64,000 bases of DNA. It comes from JAZKFT01 sp043760535 (GTDB lineage: Bacteria > Bacteroidota > Bacteroidia > Chitinophagales > Chitinophagaceae). Below, in pieces: positions 9,574 to 17,529 of this stretch. A model generated the notes under the pieces. The model worked only from the letters and a program-made list of their open reading frames with translations, was not told where the DNA came from and ran no database searches. Both the position numbers and the translations under genes were made by a program. The stretch's first letter is position 1. Each line of letters opens with the position of its first letter. The stretch lies in the NCBI GenBank assembly GCA_043760535.1, contig JAYUOV010000001.1:1-64000 (forward strand), in the 5' to 3' direction.

Positions 9574-9579
9574 ATCAAA

Positions 9580-10239
9580 ATGAAAAGCATTTTAGAACCC
9601 ATACTACATTCTCCACTGCTGCCAGATTATGTGGCACAGTTAACCAATTTTTTACAATTGGAGAATGAAAAAAGATTGGCTTTCTACGAATGGCTTGATG
9701 AAGACATTAGGGCAGAATTTATTGAAGGGGAGGTAATTATACATTCTCCACCAAGGGATATTCATATTATGGTCCTTGACAATATGGGTGAGCAGGTTAA
9801 GGCATTTGTTGTTAAAAACGATTTAGGAATAGTACGAAGGGAGCAAGCTTTAGTAAGATTGAAAAGGAGTGATGTAATGCCAGACTTGTTATTTTTTGGA
9901 AGTAAAATCGCTGTAAAAATTATTTCTAACACCAAAATTTATCCAATCCCGGAGTTCGTAGTAGAAGTACTAAGCCCATCTACAGAAAAAAACGACCGGA
10001 AAAGGAAATTTCTAGAATATGCCATCAATGGAGTAAAAGAATATTGGATTGTAGATGCAGATAAAAAAACAGTGGAGCAATATATTCTCATTGGCCAATC
10101 ATATAGATTAAAAGGCGCTTTCGATACAGACCAAGCCATAGAATGCATAGTTTTAAAAGGATTGTATGTTGAAGTGTCATCCATTTTTAACGAAAAAGAA
10201 AGTCAGCAAGCCGTATTAAAAATACTAACTGCTTCATAA
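9580..10239 (+). CDS. Uma2-family putative nuclease (copy 2)
   Basis: 219 residues, Uma2/DUF820 family, same architecture as the gene at 8183: RAEFIEGEVIIHSPP, then SDVMPDLLFFG, then EFVVEVLSPSTEKNDRKRKF and EYWIVDADKKTVEQYI. The putative active-site Glu, Asp and Glu positions are intact. The two copies differ enough along the whole length that they are not a recent duplication. Placed between nuoC and nuoD in operon orientation, 46 bases before nuoD. Function unknown; co-expression with complex I is implied by position only. Confidence 0.88.
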   Translation: MKSILEPILHSPLLPDYVAQLTNFLQLENEKRLAFYEWLDEDIRAEFIEGEVIIHSPPRDIHIMVLDNMGEQVKAFVVKNDLGIVRREQALVRLKRSDVMPDLLFFGSKIAVKIISNTKIYPIPEFVVEVLSPSTEKNDRKRKFLEYAINGVKEYWIVDADKKTVEQYILIGQSYRLKGAFDTDQAIECIVLKGLYVEVSSIFNEKESQQAVLKILTAS

Positions 10240-10285
10240 AATATTTACAAAAAAACTACAGGACTACCTGTGTTACCATATACAA

Positions 10286-11527
10286 ATGAGCGAAATAATA
10301 ACCACCGAACCGCACCATGTACGCTTGCCCGATGGTAGCATACAAAAGCTTACTACCACCATGAACCTGGGGCCTACGCACCCGGCTACTCATGGTGTGT
10401 TTCAGAATATTATAGAGCTGGATGGCGAAACCATTGTAAGTGCCGTAAGTACAGTAGGCTATATCCACCGGGCTTTTGAAAAATTGGCCGAGCGCCGTCC
10501 ACTATACCAAATAACTACCATAACAGACAGGCTTAACTATTGCAGCAGCCCCATTAACAATATGGGCTGGCATCTTACTTGCGAAAAGTTACTCAGCGTT
10601 TCTACTCCTAAACGGGTAGATTACCTGCGGGTTATTATTATGGAGCTAGCCCGTATTTCCGATCATCTTATATGTAATTCTATCGTTGGTGTAGATACAG
10701 GTGCTTATACCGGTTTTCTCTACGTAATGCAATACCGGGAACTGATATACGAAATTTACGAGGAAGTTTGCGGCAGTCGCCTTACCACCAACATGGGTCG
10801 CATCGGTGGCTTCGAAAGAAATTTTACCAATACGGCTTTTGAGAAATTAGAAAAATTTCTTAAAGAATATCCAAAGGTTTTAAAAGAATTTGAAAACCTC
10901 TTTGAGCGGAATCGCATATTTATGGATCGCTGCCAGGGCACCGGCGCCATTACTGCCGAAAGGGCACTCAACTATGGTTTTACCGGCCCTAACCTACGTG
11001 CAGCCGGTGTAGATTACGATGTAAGAGTTAGCGATCCCTACAGCAGCTATCAGGATTTTGATTTTACCGTACCCGTAGGTACTACCGGCGACAACTACGA
11101 CCGCTGGCTGGTTCGCAATCAGGAAATGTGGCAGAGCCTTAGTATTATAGAACAGGCATACAAAAAAGTACAAGCATTTAAAGGCACCGAAGCAGACATT
11201 TACCATGCCGATGTGCCAGAATATTACCTGCCCATGAAGGCCGATGTTTACACCAAAATGGAAGCCCTCATTTACCATTTCAAAATCATCATGGGCGAAA
11301 CCGAAATACCAGCTGGCGAATTATACCAGGCGGTTGAAGGCGGTAATGGCGAATTGGGTTTTTACCTCATCAGCGATGGTGGCCGTACGCCATATCGTTT
11401 GCATTTCCGCAGGCCATGTTTTATATATTATCAGGCATACCCCGAACTTACAAAAGGCGCTATGATAAGCGATGCCATTGTAACTATGAGCAGTTTAAAT
11501 TTGATAGCAGGGGAGCTGGATGCTTAA
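10286..11527 (+). CDS. nuoD: NADH-quinone oxidoreductase subunit D
   Basis: The 49-kDa-type subunit that forms the quinone-binding cavity with NuoB. 413 residues. Family marks: NLGPTHPATHGVFQNIIELDGE with the conserved HPATHG, then VGYIHRAFEKLAERR, RIGGFERNF, RCQGTGAI, and the C-terminal GGRTPYRLHFRRPCF. Length is standard. The stop overlaps the start of the next small gene by 8 bases, which suggests translational coupling to the inserted pair that follows. Confidence 0.96.
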   Translation: MSEIITTEPHHVRLPDGSIQKLTTTMNLGPTHPATHGVFQNIIELDGETIVSAVSTVGYIHRAFEKLAERRPLYQITTITDRLNYCSSPINNMGWHLTCEKLLSVSTPKRVDYLRVIIMELARISDHLICNSIVGVDTGAYTGFLYVMQYRELIYEIYEEVCGSRLTTNMGRIGGFERNFTNTAFEKLEKFLKEYPKVLKEFENLFERNRIFMDRCQGTGAITAERALNYGFTGPNLRAAGVDYDVRVSDPYSSYQDFDFTVPVGTTGDNYDRWLVRNQEMWQSLSIIEQAYKKVQAFKGTEADIYHADVPEYYLPMKADVYTKMEALIYHFKIIMGETEIPAGELYQAVEGGNGELGFYLISDGGRTPYRLHFRRPCFIYYQAYPELTKGAMISDAIVTMSSLNLIAGELDA

Positions 11528-11762
11528 AAAAAATAAGATGGAAAATGAAATCAAGTATAGAAAAGGGGGCATGGCTATCGTTGGCAGGAAGGTGTCTTTT
11601 GCCGAAGCTGATGAAATAGACAATGAGTATTGGAGAAATGCTTCTGTCGCAGAAAGGTTTCAAACCCTAATAGATTTAAATTATATGATGTTTGGAAAGA
11701 AGCTTGGCCGTATTGCAAAAGTTGTAAAAAGAAGACATATAAGCGATGAAGAAGCCGATTAG
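11520..11762 (+). CDS. small protein paired with nucleotidyltransferase (antitoxin-like)
   Basis: 80 residues, charged and mostly helical, with KYRKGGMAIVGRKVSFAEAD and SVAERFQTLIDLNYMMFGKKL; no membrane segment. The ERF..LI.LN pattern is like the small proteins that precede AbiEii/MNT-type nucleotidyltransferases in many Bacteroidota. The first ATG overlaps the end of nuoD; a second ATG at 11538 would avoid most of the overlap. The 3' end overlaps the next gene by 17 bases. The pair may be a toxin-antitoxin or housekeeping modification module; this is inference from arrangement. Confidence 0.7.
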   Translation: MLKKNKMENEIKYRKGGMAIVGRKVSFAEADEIDNEYWRNASVAERFQTLIDLNYMMFGKKLGRIAKVVKRRHISDEEAD

Positions 11763-12213
11763 TATTCCAAATGACTTCATTGAATTTATTCCTTTGTGCA
11801 ATAAGCATCAATTAAAGTACATGGTAATAGGCGGTTTTGCGGTCAGCATCCATGGATACCCACGTTCTACAAAAGACATGGACATTTGTATTCAATTAAG
11901 CGATGAAAATGCCGAAAAGATGTTATTCGTTCTCAAGGAGCTCGGATTCAGTTCATTAAATCTAACTAAAGCTGATTTTTTAGTACCCCATTATTTTACC
12001 CAATTGGGCTATGAACCTGTTAGGATAGACATTATGAACGATATTGATGGTGTAGAATTTGAAGTGGCGTGGCAAAATAAAAAGGTAGTAAAAATGAAAG
12101 GTGTGGATTTTAACTTTATAGGCTATAACGAATTACTAATACTGAAACAATTAGCAGGACGCCCACAAGATTTGGCTGACATATACAAACTGAAACAACG
12201 AAATAAAAAATAA
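11746..12213 (+). CDS. nucleotidyltransferase-fold protein (AbiEii/DUF6036-like)
   Basis: 155 residues with the pattern of the nucleotidyltransferase superfamily: VIGGFAVSIHGYPRSTKDMDI at about 28-48, where GG, HG, R, T and D-x-D positions match, then VRIDIMNDIDGVEFE for the third acidic residue and a final LLILKQLAGRPQDLADI helix common to AbiEii-like toxins and their relatives. It overlaps the small upstream gene by 17 bases and ends 2 bases before nuoE. Substrate and partner are unknown. It could be the toxin half of a toxin-antitoxin pair or a tRNA/protein nucleotidyl transferase. Confidence 0.75.
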   Translation: MKKPISIPNDFIEFIPLCNKHQLKYMVIGGFAVSIHGYPRSTKDMDICIQLSDENAEKMLFVLKELGFSSLNLTKADFLVPHYFTQLGYEPVRIDIMNDIDGVEFEVAWQNKKVVKMKGVDFNFIGYNELLILKQLAGRPQDLADIYKLKQRNKK

Positions 12214-12215
12214 GA

Positions 12216-12719
12216 ATGGCAATTCAATTTTCAGAACAACAACTTGCCGAGGTGCAAGAACTTATTTCCCACTATCCAAAAGGGAAACAGAAAAGTGCAT
12301 TGATACCTGTGTTGCACATGGCGCAAGACGAGTTTGGCGGATGGCTAAGTAGCGACACCATGGATTATGTGGCCAGCCTGCTGCAACTAGAACCGATAGA
12401 AGTGTACGAAGTGGCCACCTTTTATAGCATGTACAATCTTACACCCGTAGGCAAACATGTGTTCGAAGTATGCCAAACTGGCCCTTGTATGCTCAATGGA
12501 AGCGACAATATTATCGACTACATTAAACAGAAACTCGATATAAAAGTAGGTGGTACAAGTGCGGATGGCTTATTTACCCTAAAGACTGTGGAGTGCCTTG
12601 GTGCTTGTGGCTATGCACCCATGATGCAGATGGGCAAAACTTACAGGGAACATTTAACCAAAGAAAAAGTAGATGCCATAATAGAGGAGTGTAGAAATAC
12701 GGCTGCAAGAAATAATTAG
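12216..12719 (+). CDS. nuoE: NADH-quinone oxidoreductase subunit E
   Basis: 24-kDa-type flavoprotein subunit carrying the [2Fe-2S] cluster N1a in the NADH-oxidising module. 167 residues. Ligands are Cys86 and Cys91 (VCQTGPCML) and Cys127 and Cys131 (VECLGACGYAP). Upstream IPVLHMAQDEFGGWLS and VYEVATFYSMYNL are family signatures. It starts 2 bases after the nucleotidyltransferase gene and is followed by a hairpin at 12728 and three non-nuo genes before nuoF. Confidence 0.95.
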   Translation: MAIQFSEQQLAEVQELISHYPKGKQKSALIPVLHMAQDEFGGWLSSDTMDYVASLLQLEPIEVYEVATFYSMYNLTPVGKHVFEVCQTGPCMLNGSDNIIDYIKQKLDIKVGGTSADGLFTLKTVECLGACGYAPMMQMGKTYREHLTKEKVDAIIEECRNTAARNN

Positions 12720-12720
12720 G

Positions 12721-12821
12721 GCGTAACCCCGGCGAAAACCAGCCGGGGTCGGGCTTTCCGTTCCAATTTTTTTTGGCCATTCTTGTACTTCTTTTAGGGT
12801 TGGTGGCCGGCCAAAAAAAGA
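12721..12821. repeat. hairpin with GTCGGGCTTTCCGTTCC motif after nuoE
   Basis: CCCCGGC and GCCGGGG flank an 8-base loop (about 12728-12749), directly followed by TCGGGCTTTCCGTTCC and a run of eight T. A wider inverted pair TTTTTTTGGCC ... GGCCAAAAAAA spans about 12767-12821. The T run makes it a possible terminator or attenuator inside the nuo operon. The motif resembles an intergenic module I associate with Bacteroidota genomes, but only one copy is seen here. Confidence 0.5.
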
Positions 12822-12952
12822 TTTCCACTGCAATCCCTTACGCAGCAAACACACACCGCTAAATAAATTAGAAGCTTTAATTTTTAACACAAGCAAACAC
12901 ACTATCAATCACCAAATTTCATACCCAAAGCCTTCAGCCTTGGGAAAACAAC

Positions 12953-13387
12953 ATGAAAACACTATTCTTCTTAGTTACGCTGTTTACATGTTTTGCAGCA
13001 GTAGGCCAAAGTAAAGATGAAACAACCATCATTTTCAGAACCTACCTGCTATGCCGCACTGTTTTTGGCAGCAAAGACAGCCTCACACTCGAAAACCTGT
13101 TTGCACAAACATCCACCTACGGTCATTCTAACGGAAATGTACAAAACAGGGCACAAGCAATTAAGAGCATTTGTAGCAATAAAAGCAATTATACCGATAC
13201 TTCCATCAGCAAAATGACGGTACATATAACCGGAAAAACGGCAATCTCAAGGCATTTGTTTAAGTGCAACGAAAACAAACCCAACGGAATCGTTTCTAAA
13301 CTAGATTTTGCAATGACTTTGGTATGGGTAAAAGAAAAGAACGTTTGGTGCTTATTTGGTAGGCAGGCTTCCTTTATCGCTTTTTAA
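12953..13387 (+). CDS. secreted NTF2-like protein
   Basis: 144 residues with a signal peptide (MKTLFFLVTLFTCFAAVGQS). The mature part matches the SnoaL/DUF4440-type NTF2-like fold: LENLFAQTSTYGHSNGNVQN, a stretch typical of this group, then RAQAIKSICSNKSNYTDTSI and a final FAMTLVWVKEKNVWCLFGRQ strand pair. Such proteins are small periplasmic or secreted folds of unknown substrate. It lies 233 bases after nuoE and 5 bases before a decayed retropepsin gene. Not a complex I part. Confidence 0.75.
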   Translation: MKTLFFLVTLFTCFAAVGQSKDETTIIFRTYLLCRTVFGSKDSLTLENLFAQTSTYGHSNGNVQNRAQAIKSICSNKSNYTDTSISKMTVHITGKTAISRHLFKCNENKPNGIVSKLDFAMTLVWVKEKNVWCLFGRQASFIAF

Positions 13388-13392
13388 TAAAA

Positions 13393-13745
13393 ATGGGAAT
13401 AACAACAGCAATATTGAGGGTAAAGGAGCATCACAAATCTAGAAAAGTTGCTGATACAGGTTTTCTGATGTATAGTGGGGCGGTTTATAGCCTGGTGCCG
13501 GGCAAAGTGTTAGATCGGTTGGAAATAGAAACGTACCGAAAACTCCCTTTTCTTTGGCACACAGTACGAGTAACAATCGGCAGGTAAGTTTAGCATATTT
13601 TGAATTTGAGGGAGAGGGCACCCCGGCTTCGGTTATTTATGGCTAAGAAGAAGATACACCATTACTTGGTGCAACCACATTAGGATATCAATTGGGTTGG
13701 TGTTGTAACTTTTTAGAAAAACGCTGCGCCCTATGCAAAAGTTAA
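13393..13745 (+). pseudogene. retropepsin-like aspartic protease, frameshifted
   Basis: The first 64 codons give GITTAILRVKEHHKSRKVADTGFLMYSGAVYSLVPGKVLDRL-type sequence of small clan AA retropepsins, but the stretch around the active site reads ADTGFLMYSGAVYSLVP, where a normal member has a single D-S/T-G-A motif followed by xYSLVP. The frame ends at a TAA (13585-13587). In the next frame from 13584 the rest of the family follows (LAYFEFEGEGTPASVIYG, then after a TAA at 13644 EEDTPLLGATTLGYQLG), ending at 13745. One frameshift plus one stop indicate decay. Intact members have about 115-120 residues. A second decayed member is at 19726. Confidence 0.75.
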
Positions 13746-13775
13746 TGGCTGGTTTATACAATAAAAAGTAAATAA

Positions 13776-14183
13776 ATGAAACTAACACCTTACCTCCATT
13801 TTGCTGGTAATGCAGCCGAAGCTTTAGAGTTTTACAAAGCAGCATTTGGCGGTGAAATAACCATGAGAAGCACCTACGGCGATAGCCCAAAGCATACTGA
13901 GCCAGAATGGAAAGATAAGCTGATGCATGCCCGTTTGGTGTTTGGAAATAATATGATGATGCTATCCGATTCGTTTAAAGGACAAGAACCCCTAAAAATG
14001 GGAAACGTACAATTAAGCCTGGAAATAAGCGACGCAGCAAGAATAGAAACCATATTTAGTGCCATAGCCGAAGGTGGTACTGTAACCATGCCGCTTCAAG
14101 ATCAGTTTTGGGGTGCAAAATTTGGTACGTTGATAGATAAATTTGGCATTAGCTGGATGTTTAACCATGAATTAAAAAAGTAA
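13776..14183 (+). CDS. PhnB-like VOC-superfamily protein
   Basis: 135 residues with the glyoxalase/VOC fold of the PhnB-like group: LTPYLHFAGNAAEALEFYKA, FGGEITMRSTYGD, then HARLVFGNNMMMLSD and the C-terminal FWGAKFGTLIDKFGISWMFN. It is compact and cytoplasmic. This group is often mislabelled as 3-demethylubiquinone methyltransferase; the true substrate is unknown. It lies 30 bases after the retropepsin remnant, and a 403-base gap separates it from nuoF. Confidence 0.88.
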   Translation: MKLTPYLHFAGNAAEALEFYKAAFGGEITMRSTYGDSPKHTEPEWKDKLMHARLVFGNNMMMLSDSFKGQEPLKMGNVQLSLEISDAARIETIFSAIAEGGTVTMPLQDQFWGAKFGTLIDKFGISWMFNHELKK

Positions 14184-14586
14184 ATGAATTAAATAATATC
14201 ACATTAAAAATCAGCAAAGGCAATAACTCGGTATAAGTTATTGCGAGTATTTCAGAATGGTGTTACTTGTATTATTAACCTAACACTATAGAAAGCAACA
14301 AGTGTTATTGAATTTTTGTATAACAATAAATATTTTAAAGTATTCAAAATAACATACTCCAAAAAGTTAGAATGGAATGAATAGATAGATATAGGTTCTT
14401 TTGCTTTTTATTTGTAACACTTATTTGCTATGTGGAGCTTAATTGTTTACAAAAAATGGTTAAAGAAAAAAAGGAAAGAAAAATGTTTTTAAGTCTTTGA
14501 TAATTGAAAATTCGGTATTAACAATAGTTAGCAAAAGAGAGTAAAAAAAAGTAAAAACTACCGCCTAAAAACGGCTAATAATTAAT
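14184..14586. other. 403-base gap before nuoF with two hairpins
   Basis: AT-rich DNA without an open frame. It contains a perfect 9-bp hairpin, GCAATAACT (14220-14228) with AGTTATTGC (14236-14244), and a second one, TAACACT (14281-14287) with AGTGTTA (14301-14307). Neither is followed by a strong T run. A new promoter for nuoF onward is plausible in a gap of this size, but no clear TAnnTTTG with a partner was found. Confidence 0.5.
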
Positions 14587-15939
14587 ATGGCAAGAAAATT
14601 ACTGTTAGAAAAAGCCCACATACCCAACATTCGCCTGTACGATGTGTACCGCCGTGAGGGCGGCTATCGAAGTGTTGAAAAAGCTTTTAAAGAAATGGGG
14701 CCTGAGGCAATAGTGGAAGAAGTAAAAAAAAGCGGACTACGTGGCCGCGGCGGAGCCGGCTTTCCCACAGGAATGAAGTGGAGTTTCATTGCCAAGCCCG
14801 AAGGGGTTCCCCGCCACCTTGTGGTAAATGCCGATGAAAGCGAACCCGGTACTTTTAAAGATCGTTACCTGATGGAATTTTTGCCGCACCTACTGTTAGA
14901 AGGTATGATTGTATCATCTTTTGCCCTGGGTGCTAATGTTTCTTACATCTACATTCGTGGCGAATATGCCTGGATTGTGGATATATTAGAGCAAGCCATA
15001 GCCGAAGCCAAACACCATGGCTGGCTGGGTAAAAACATTTTAGGCAGTGGTTTCGACCATGAAATTTACATACAACGTGGTGCCGGTGCATACATCTGCG
15101 GCGAAGAAACCGCTTTACTGGAAAGCCTGGAAGGCAAACGTGGCAACCCAAGATTGAAACCACCTTTCCCGGCTGTAAAAGGCGTTTGGGAACGGCCAAC
15201 GGTGGTAAATAATGTAGAATCTATTGCGGCTGTGGGCCCAATTATCAATATTGGTGGCGAAGAATACGCTAAAATAGGTGTAGGTAAAAGCACCGGAACC
15301 AAACTCATTTCTGCCTGCGGCAATATTCGTAAGCCGGGTGTGTACGAAATAGACATGACGCAGAGCGTAGAAGAATTTATTTACAGCGATGAATATTGTG
15401 GCGGCATTGCCAACGGTAAAAGATTAAAAGCATGTATCCCTGGTGGCTCATCTGTGCCTATCTTGCCAGCGAATTTAATGTTAAAAACAGCTAAGGGGGA
15501 TCCTCGGTATATGAGCTACGAAAGCCTGTCAGATGGTGGTTTTGCTACAGGTACCATGATGGGTAGTGGGGGCTTTATAGTACTGGATGAAAACCAATGT
15601 GTGGTACGCCACACTTACAGTCTTGCTCGTTTTTACCGCCACGAAAGCTGTGGCCAATGCAGCCCCTGCCGCGAAGGCACCGGCTGGATGGAGAAAATTT
15701 TGCTGAACATAGAAAGCGGCAAAGGCAAAATGAGTGATATTGATTTGCTTTGGGATATACAAAGGAAAATAGAAGGTAACACCATTTGTCCATTGGGAGA
15801 TGCTGCTGCCTGGCCTGTGGCCGCTGCAATCCGTCATTTTAGAGATGAATTTGAATGGCATGTTTTGAATCCTCAGGAATGCCAGACCAGCAATTACGGA
15901 TTAAGGCATTATGCAGATGAATTGCATATACCGGCATAG
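14587..15939 (+). CDS. nuoF: NADH-quinone oxidoreductase subunit F
   Basis: 51-kDa-type flavoprotein subunit: binds NADH, FMN and the [4Fe-4S] cluster N3, the entry point of electrons in complex I. 450 residues. GLRGRGGAGFPTGMKW (50-65) is the NADH site, GAGAYICGEETALLESLEGK the FMN region, and SCGQCSPCREGTGW gives Cys355, Cys358 and Cys361 with Cys401 (NTICPLGDAA) as the fourth cluster ligand. It begins after a 403-base gap and is followed at 23 bases by an inserted ATPase gene. Confidence 0.97.
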   Translation: MARKLLLEKAHIPNIRLYDVYRREGGYRSVEKAFKEMGPEAIVEEVKKSGLRGRGGAGFPTGMKWSFIAKPEGVPRHLVVNADESEPGTFKDRYLMEFLPHLLLEGMIVSSFALGANVSYIYIRGEYAWIVDILEQAIAEAKHHGWLGKNILGSGFDHEIYIQRGAGAYICGEETALLESLEGKRGNPRLKPPFPAVKGVWERPTVVNNVESIAAVGPIINIGGEEYAKIGVGKSTGTKLISACGNIRKPGVYEIDMTQSVEEFIYSDEYCGGIANGKRLKACIPGGSSVPILPANLMLKTAKGDPRYMSYESLSDGGFATGTMMGSGGFIVLDENQCVVRHTYSLARFYRHESCGQCSPCREGTGWMEKILLNIESGKGKMSDIDLLWDIQRKIEGNTICPLGDAAAWPVAAAIRHFRDEFEWHVLNPQECQTSNYGLRHYADELHIPA

Positions 15940-15962
15940 AGTAAATGAACGCTAAACACTAA

Positions 15963-16988
15963 ATGGAGAAAATAACCAACATAGAAATCAAAAATTTTAA
16001 AAGCATTAAGTACGTTGCAATGAATAATTGTAAACGGATTAATGTTTTTGTTGGGCCGCCGAATGTTGGGAAGAGTAATGTGCTGGAGGCATTGGGTTTA
16101 TTTATGTTGGGGAATATAAACGATGTTGATCTTAGAGAGCTTCTAAGGTTTGAGAACTATAGCAATTTGTTTTACAACAATAATTTCAATACAAGTATCG
16201 AGATTAATCTTGACGGGAATGAAAAAATTGATATATCCATAAAAAAGAGAGAGGTTCTTGTTTGGTCAAGTTCTAACAAGATGTCTTTTAAAATGCAAGT
16301 GCCACTAGACAATTTTAAAATAAACGTTTGGGAGCATGGCGTGGGAAGTGAAGGTTACGACCAACAAGAAAGACTAAACATTAAGAAGTATTCTTTCAAA
16401 GAAGAAGGGGAAGCATTTTCACTTGAGTACAAAAAGGAATTAGATGCTCCTTTTGGTGAAAATTTAGCAGATGTAATTAAATCTAACGAAGAGTTTAAAA
16501 AGGAGGTTATCGAAATATTCAGGGCTTATCAACTTAAATACGGTACTGATGAAAATGGTAAAATTAGAATTGTTAAAGAGCATGTAGATCAGCAAGTAGT
16601 GATTTTTCCTTACAAACAAATGGCGGATACTTTACGTCGCCTCATTTTTTATAAAGCAGCAATAGCCTGTAATAGAGATACAGTGCTGCTGTTTGAAGAA
16701 CCCGAATCACACATGTTTCCCCCATACATTTCAAAATTCACATCCGATATCATACACGACGCAAATAACAACCAATATTTCATTGCCACACACAGCCCCT
16801 ATGTTTTAAACGATTTAATGGAAGATGCCAGAGAAGATTTAGCCATTTTTCTTGTTGACTATAAAAATGGCGAAACATTGATACATAAAATGAGCGACGC
16901 CGATATGCATGAAGCCTATCAGTTTGGGTACGACTTTTTTCTTAACATGAAAAATTTTATGCCCACAGACTCCCATGAAAAAGTATGA
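15963..16988 (+). CDS. AAA-family ATPase (OLD/RecF-like), inserted in nuo operon
   Basis: 341 residues of the ABC/SMC-like AAA ATPases typical of OLD-type defence ATPases: ITNIEIKNFKSIKYVAM at the start, Walker A GPPNVGKS at 31-38, Walker B LLFEEPESH with Glu245/Glu246, and an H-loop ATHSPYV near 275-281. No TOPRIM domain is fused at the C terminus; instead a separate 184-residue gene overlaps its end by 14 bases. The arrangement (ATPase plus small acidic-motif partner) is like PARIS, Septu or OLD class 2 systems, though I cannot assign it to one. By eye the pair is more AT-rich and uses more TTG/AAG codons than the nuo genes, which suggests transfer. Confidence 0.85.
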   Translation: MEKITNIEIKNFKSIKYVAMNNCKRINVFVGPPNVGKSNVLEALGLFMLGNINDVDLRELLRFENYSNLFYNNNFNTSIEINLDGNEKIDISIKKREVLVWSSSNKMSFKMQVPLDNFKINVWEHGVGSEGYDQQERLNIKKYSFKEEGEAFSLEYKKELDAPFGENLADVIKSNEEFKKEVIEIFRAYQLKYGTDENGKIRIVKEHVDQQVVIFPYKQMADTLRRLIFYKAAIACNRDTVLLFEEPESHMFPPYISKFTSDIIHDANNNQYFIATHSPYVLNDLMEDAREDLAIFLVDYKNGETLIHKMSDADMHEAYQFGYDFFLNMKNFMPTDSHEKV

Positions 16989-17529
16989 TGAAAGTTGGTG
17001 GATGCACTTTGTGCCGGAATGTTATTTTGATACAGTTCTTTTAAAAAGGTTGCTGGGAACTAACAAACGGGTTTTACATGTGCATGGGTGCAACAATGTG
17101 ATAAACAAATTGAAAGGAAAGTTTTTGAATGATGATTTCGGTGTGGGATTGATTGATAAAGATAAAATTGAAATAGATTACTTAAAAGAAAGTGAAGTTG
17201 TTAGGGAAGTGGATGGTTTAATAATTTGGAAAAACAAAATAAAAATGCATTTTGTTTTTCAATTGAACCCACCAATAGAAAAATGGCTTATTAAGATTTT
17301 GAATGATGAAGGTTTAAAAATTGAAAACTTTGGATATCCTTCGGAATTCAAAAAATTGAAGAAAGGGATCAAGGATGATATTGATGACGAAAACGATATC
17401 AAACTTAATAAACTGGTTGATGCTATTATTGCAACCAATTGCGAAACAATCAGGGTGTTTAAAGCATCGCTAATGTATTTAAAGGAAAAAAATTACGCCG
17501 CCGATATAAACGAATTGAAAAATGTCTGA
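16975..17529 (+). CDS. partner of the AAA ATPase, possible TOPRIM-like protein
   Basis: 184 residues, not recognised as a named family. The N terminus WWMHFVPECYFDTVLLKRL has Glu15 and Asp19 in an E-x3-D setting, followed by a strand KRVLHVHG, a helix NVINKLKGKF and a strand ending in VGLIDKDK with Asp61 and Asp63. Strand-helix-strand plus D-x-D is what a TOPRIM fold shows, so a nuclease role is possible but inferred. The middle FQLNPPIEKWLIKIL resembles a segment in other TOPRIM partners. It overlaps the ATPase by 14 bases and nuoG by 8 bases, so all three are probably translationally coupled. Confidence 0.7.
   Translation: MKKYDESWWMHFVPECYFDTVLLKRLLGTNKRVLHVHGCNNVINKLKGKFLNDDFGVGLIDKDKIEIDYLKESEVVREVDGLIIWKNKIKMHFVFQLNPPIEKWLIKILNDEGLKIENFGYPSEFKKLKKGIKDDIDDENDIKLNKLVDAIIATNCETIRVFKASLMYLKEKNYAADINELKNV

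Noticed and set aside
15963..17529. Assigning the ATPase pair to PARIS, Septu or Gabija by name
   Set aside because: Domain order and the partner's size and motifs do not match the named systems closely enough from sequence alone.
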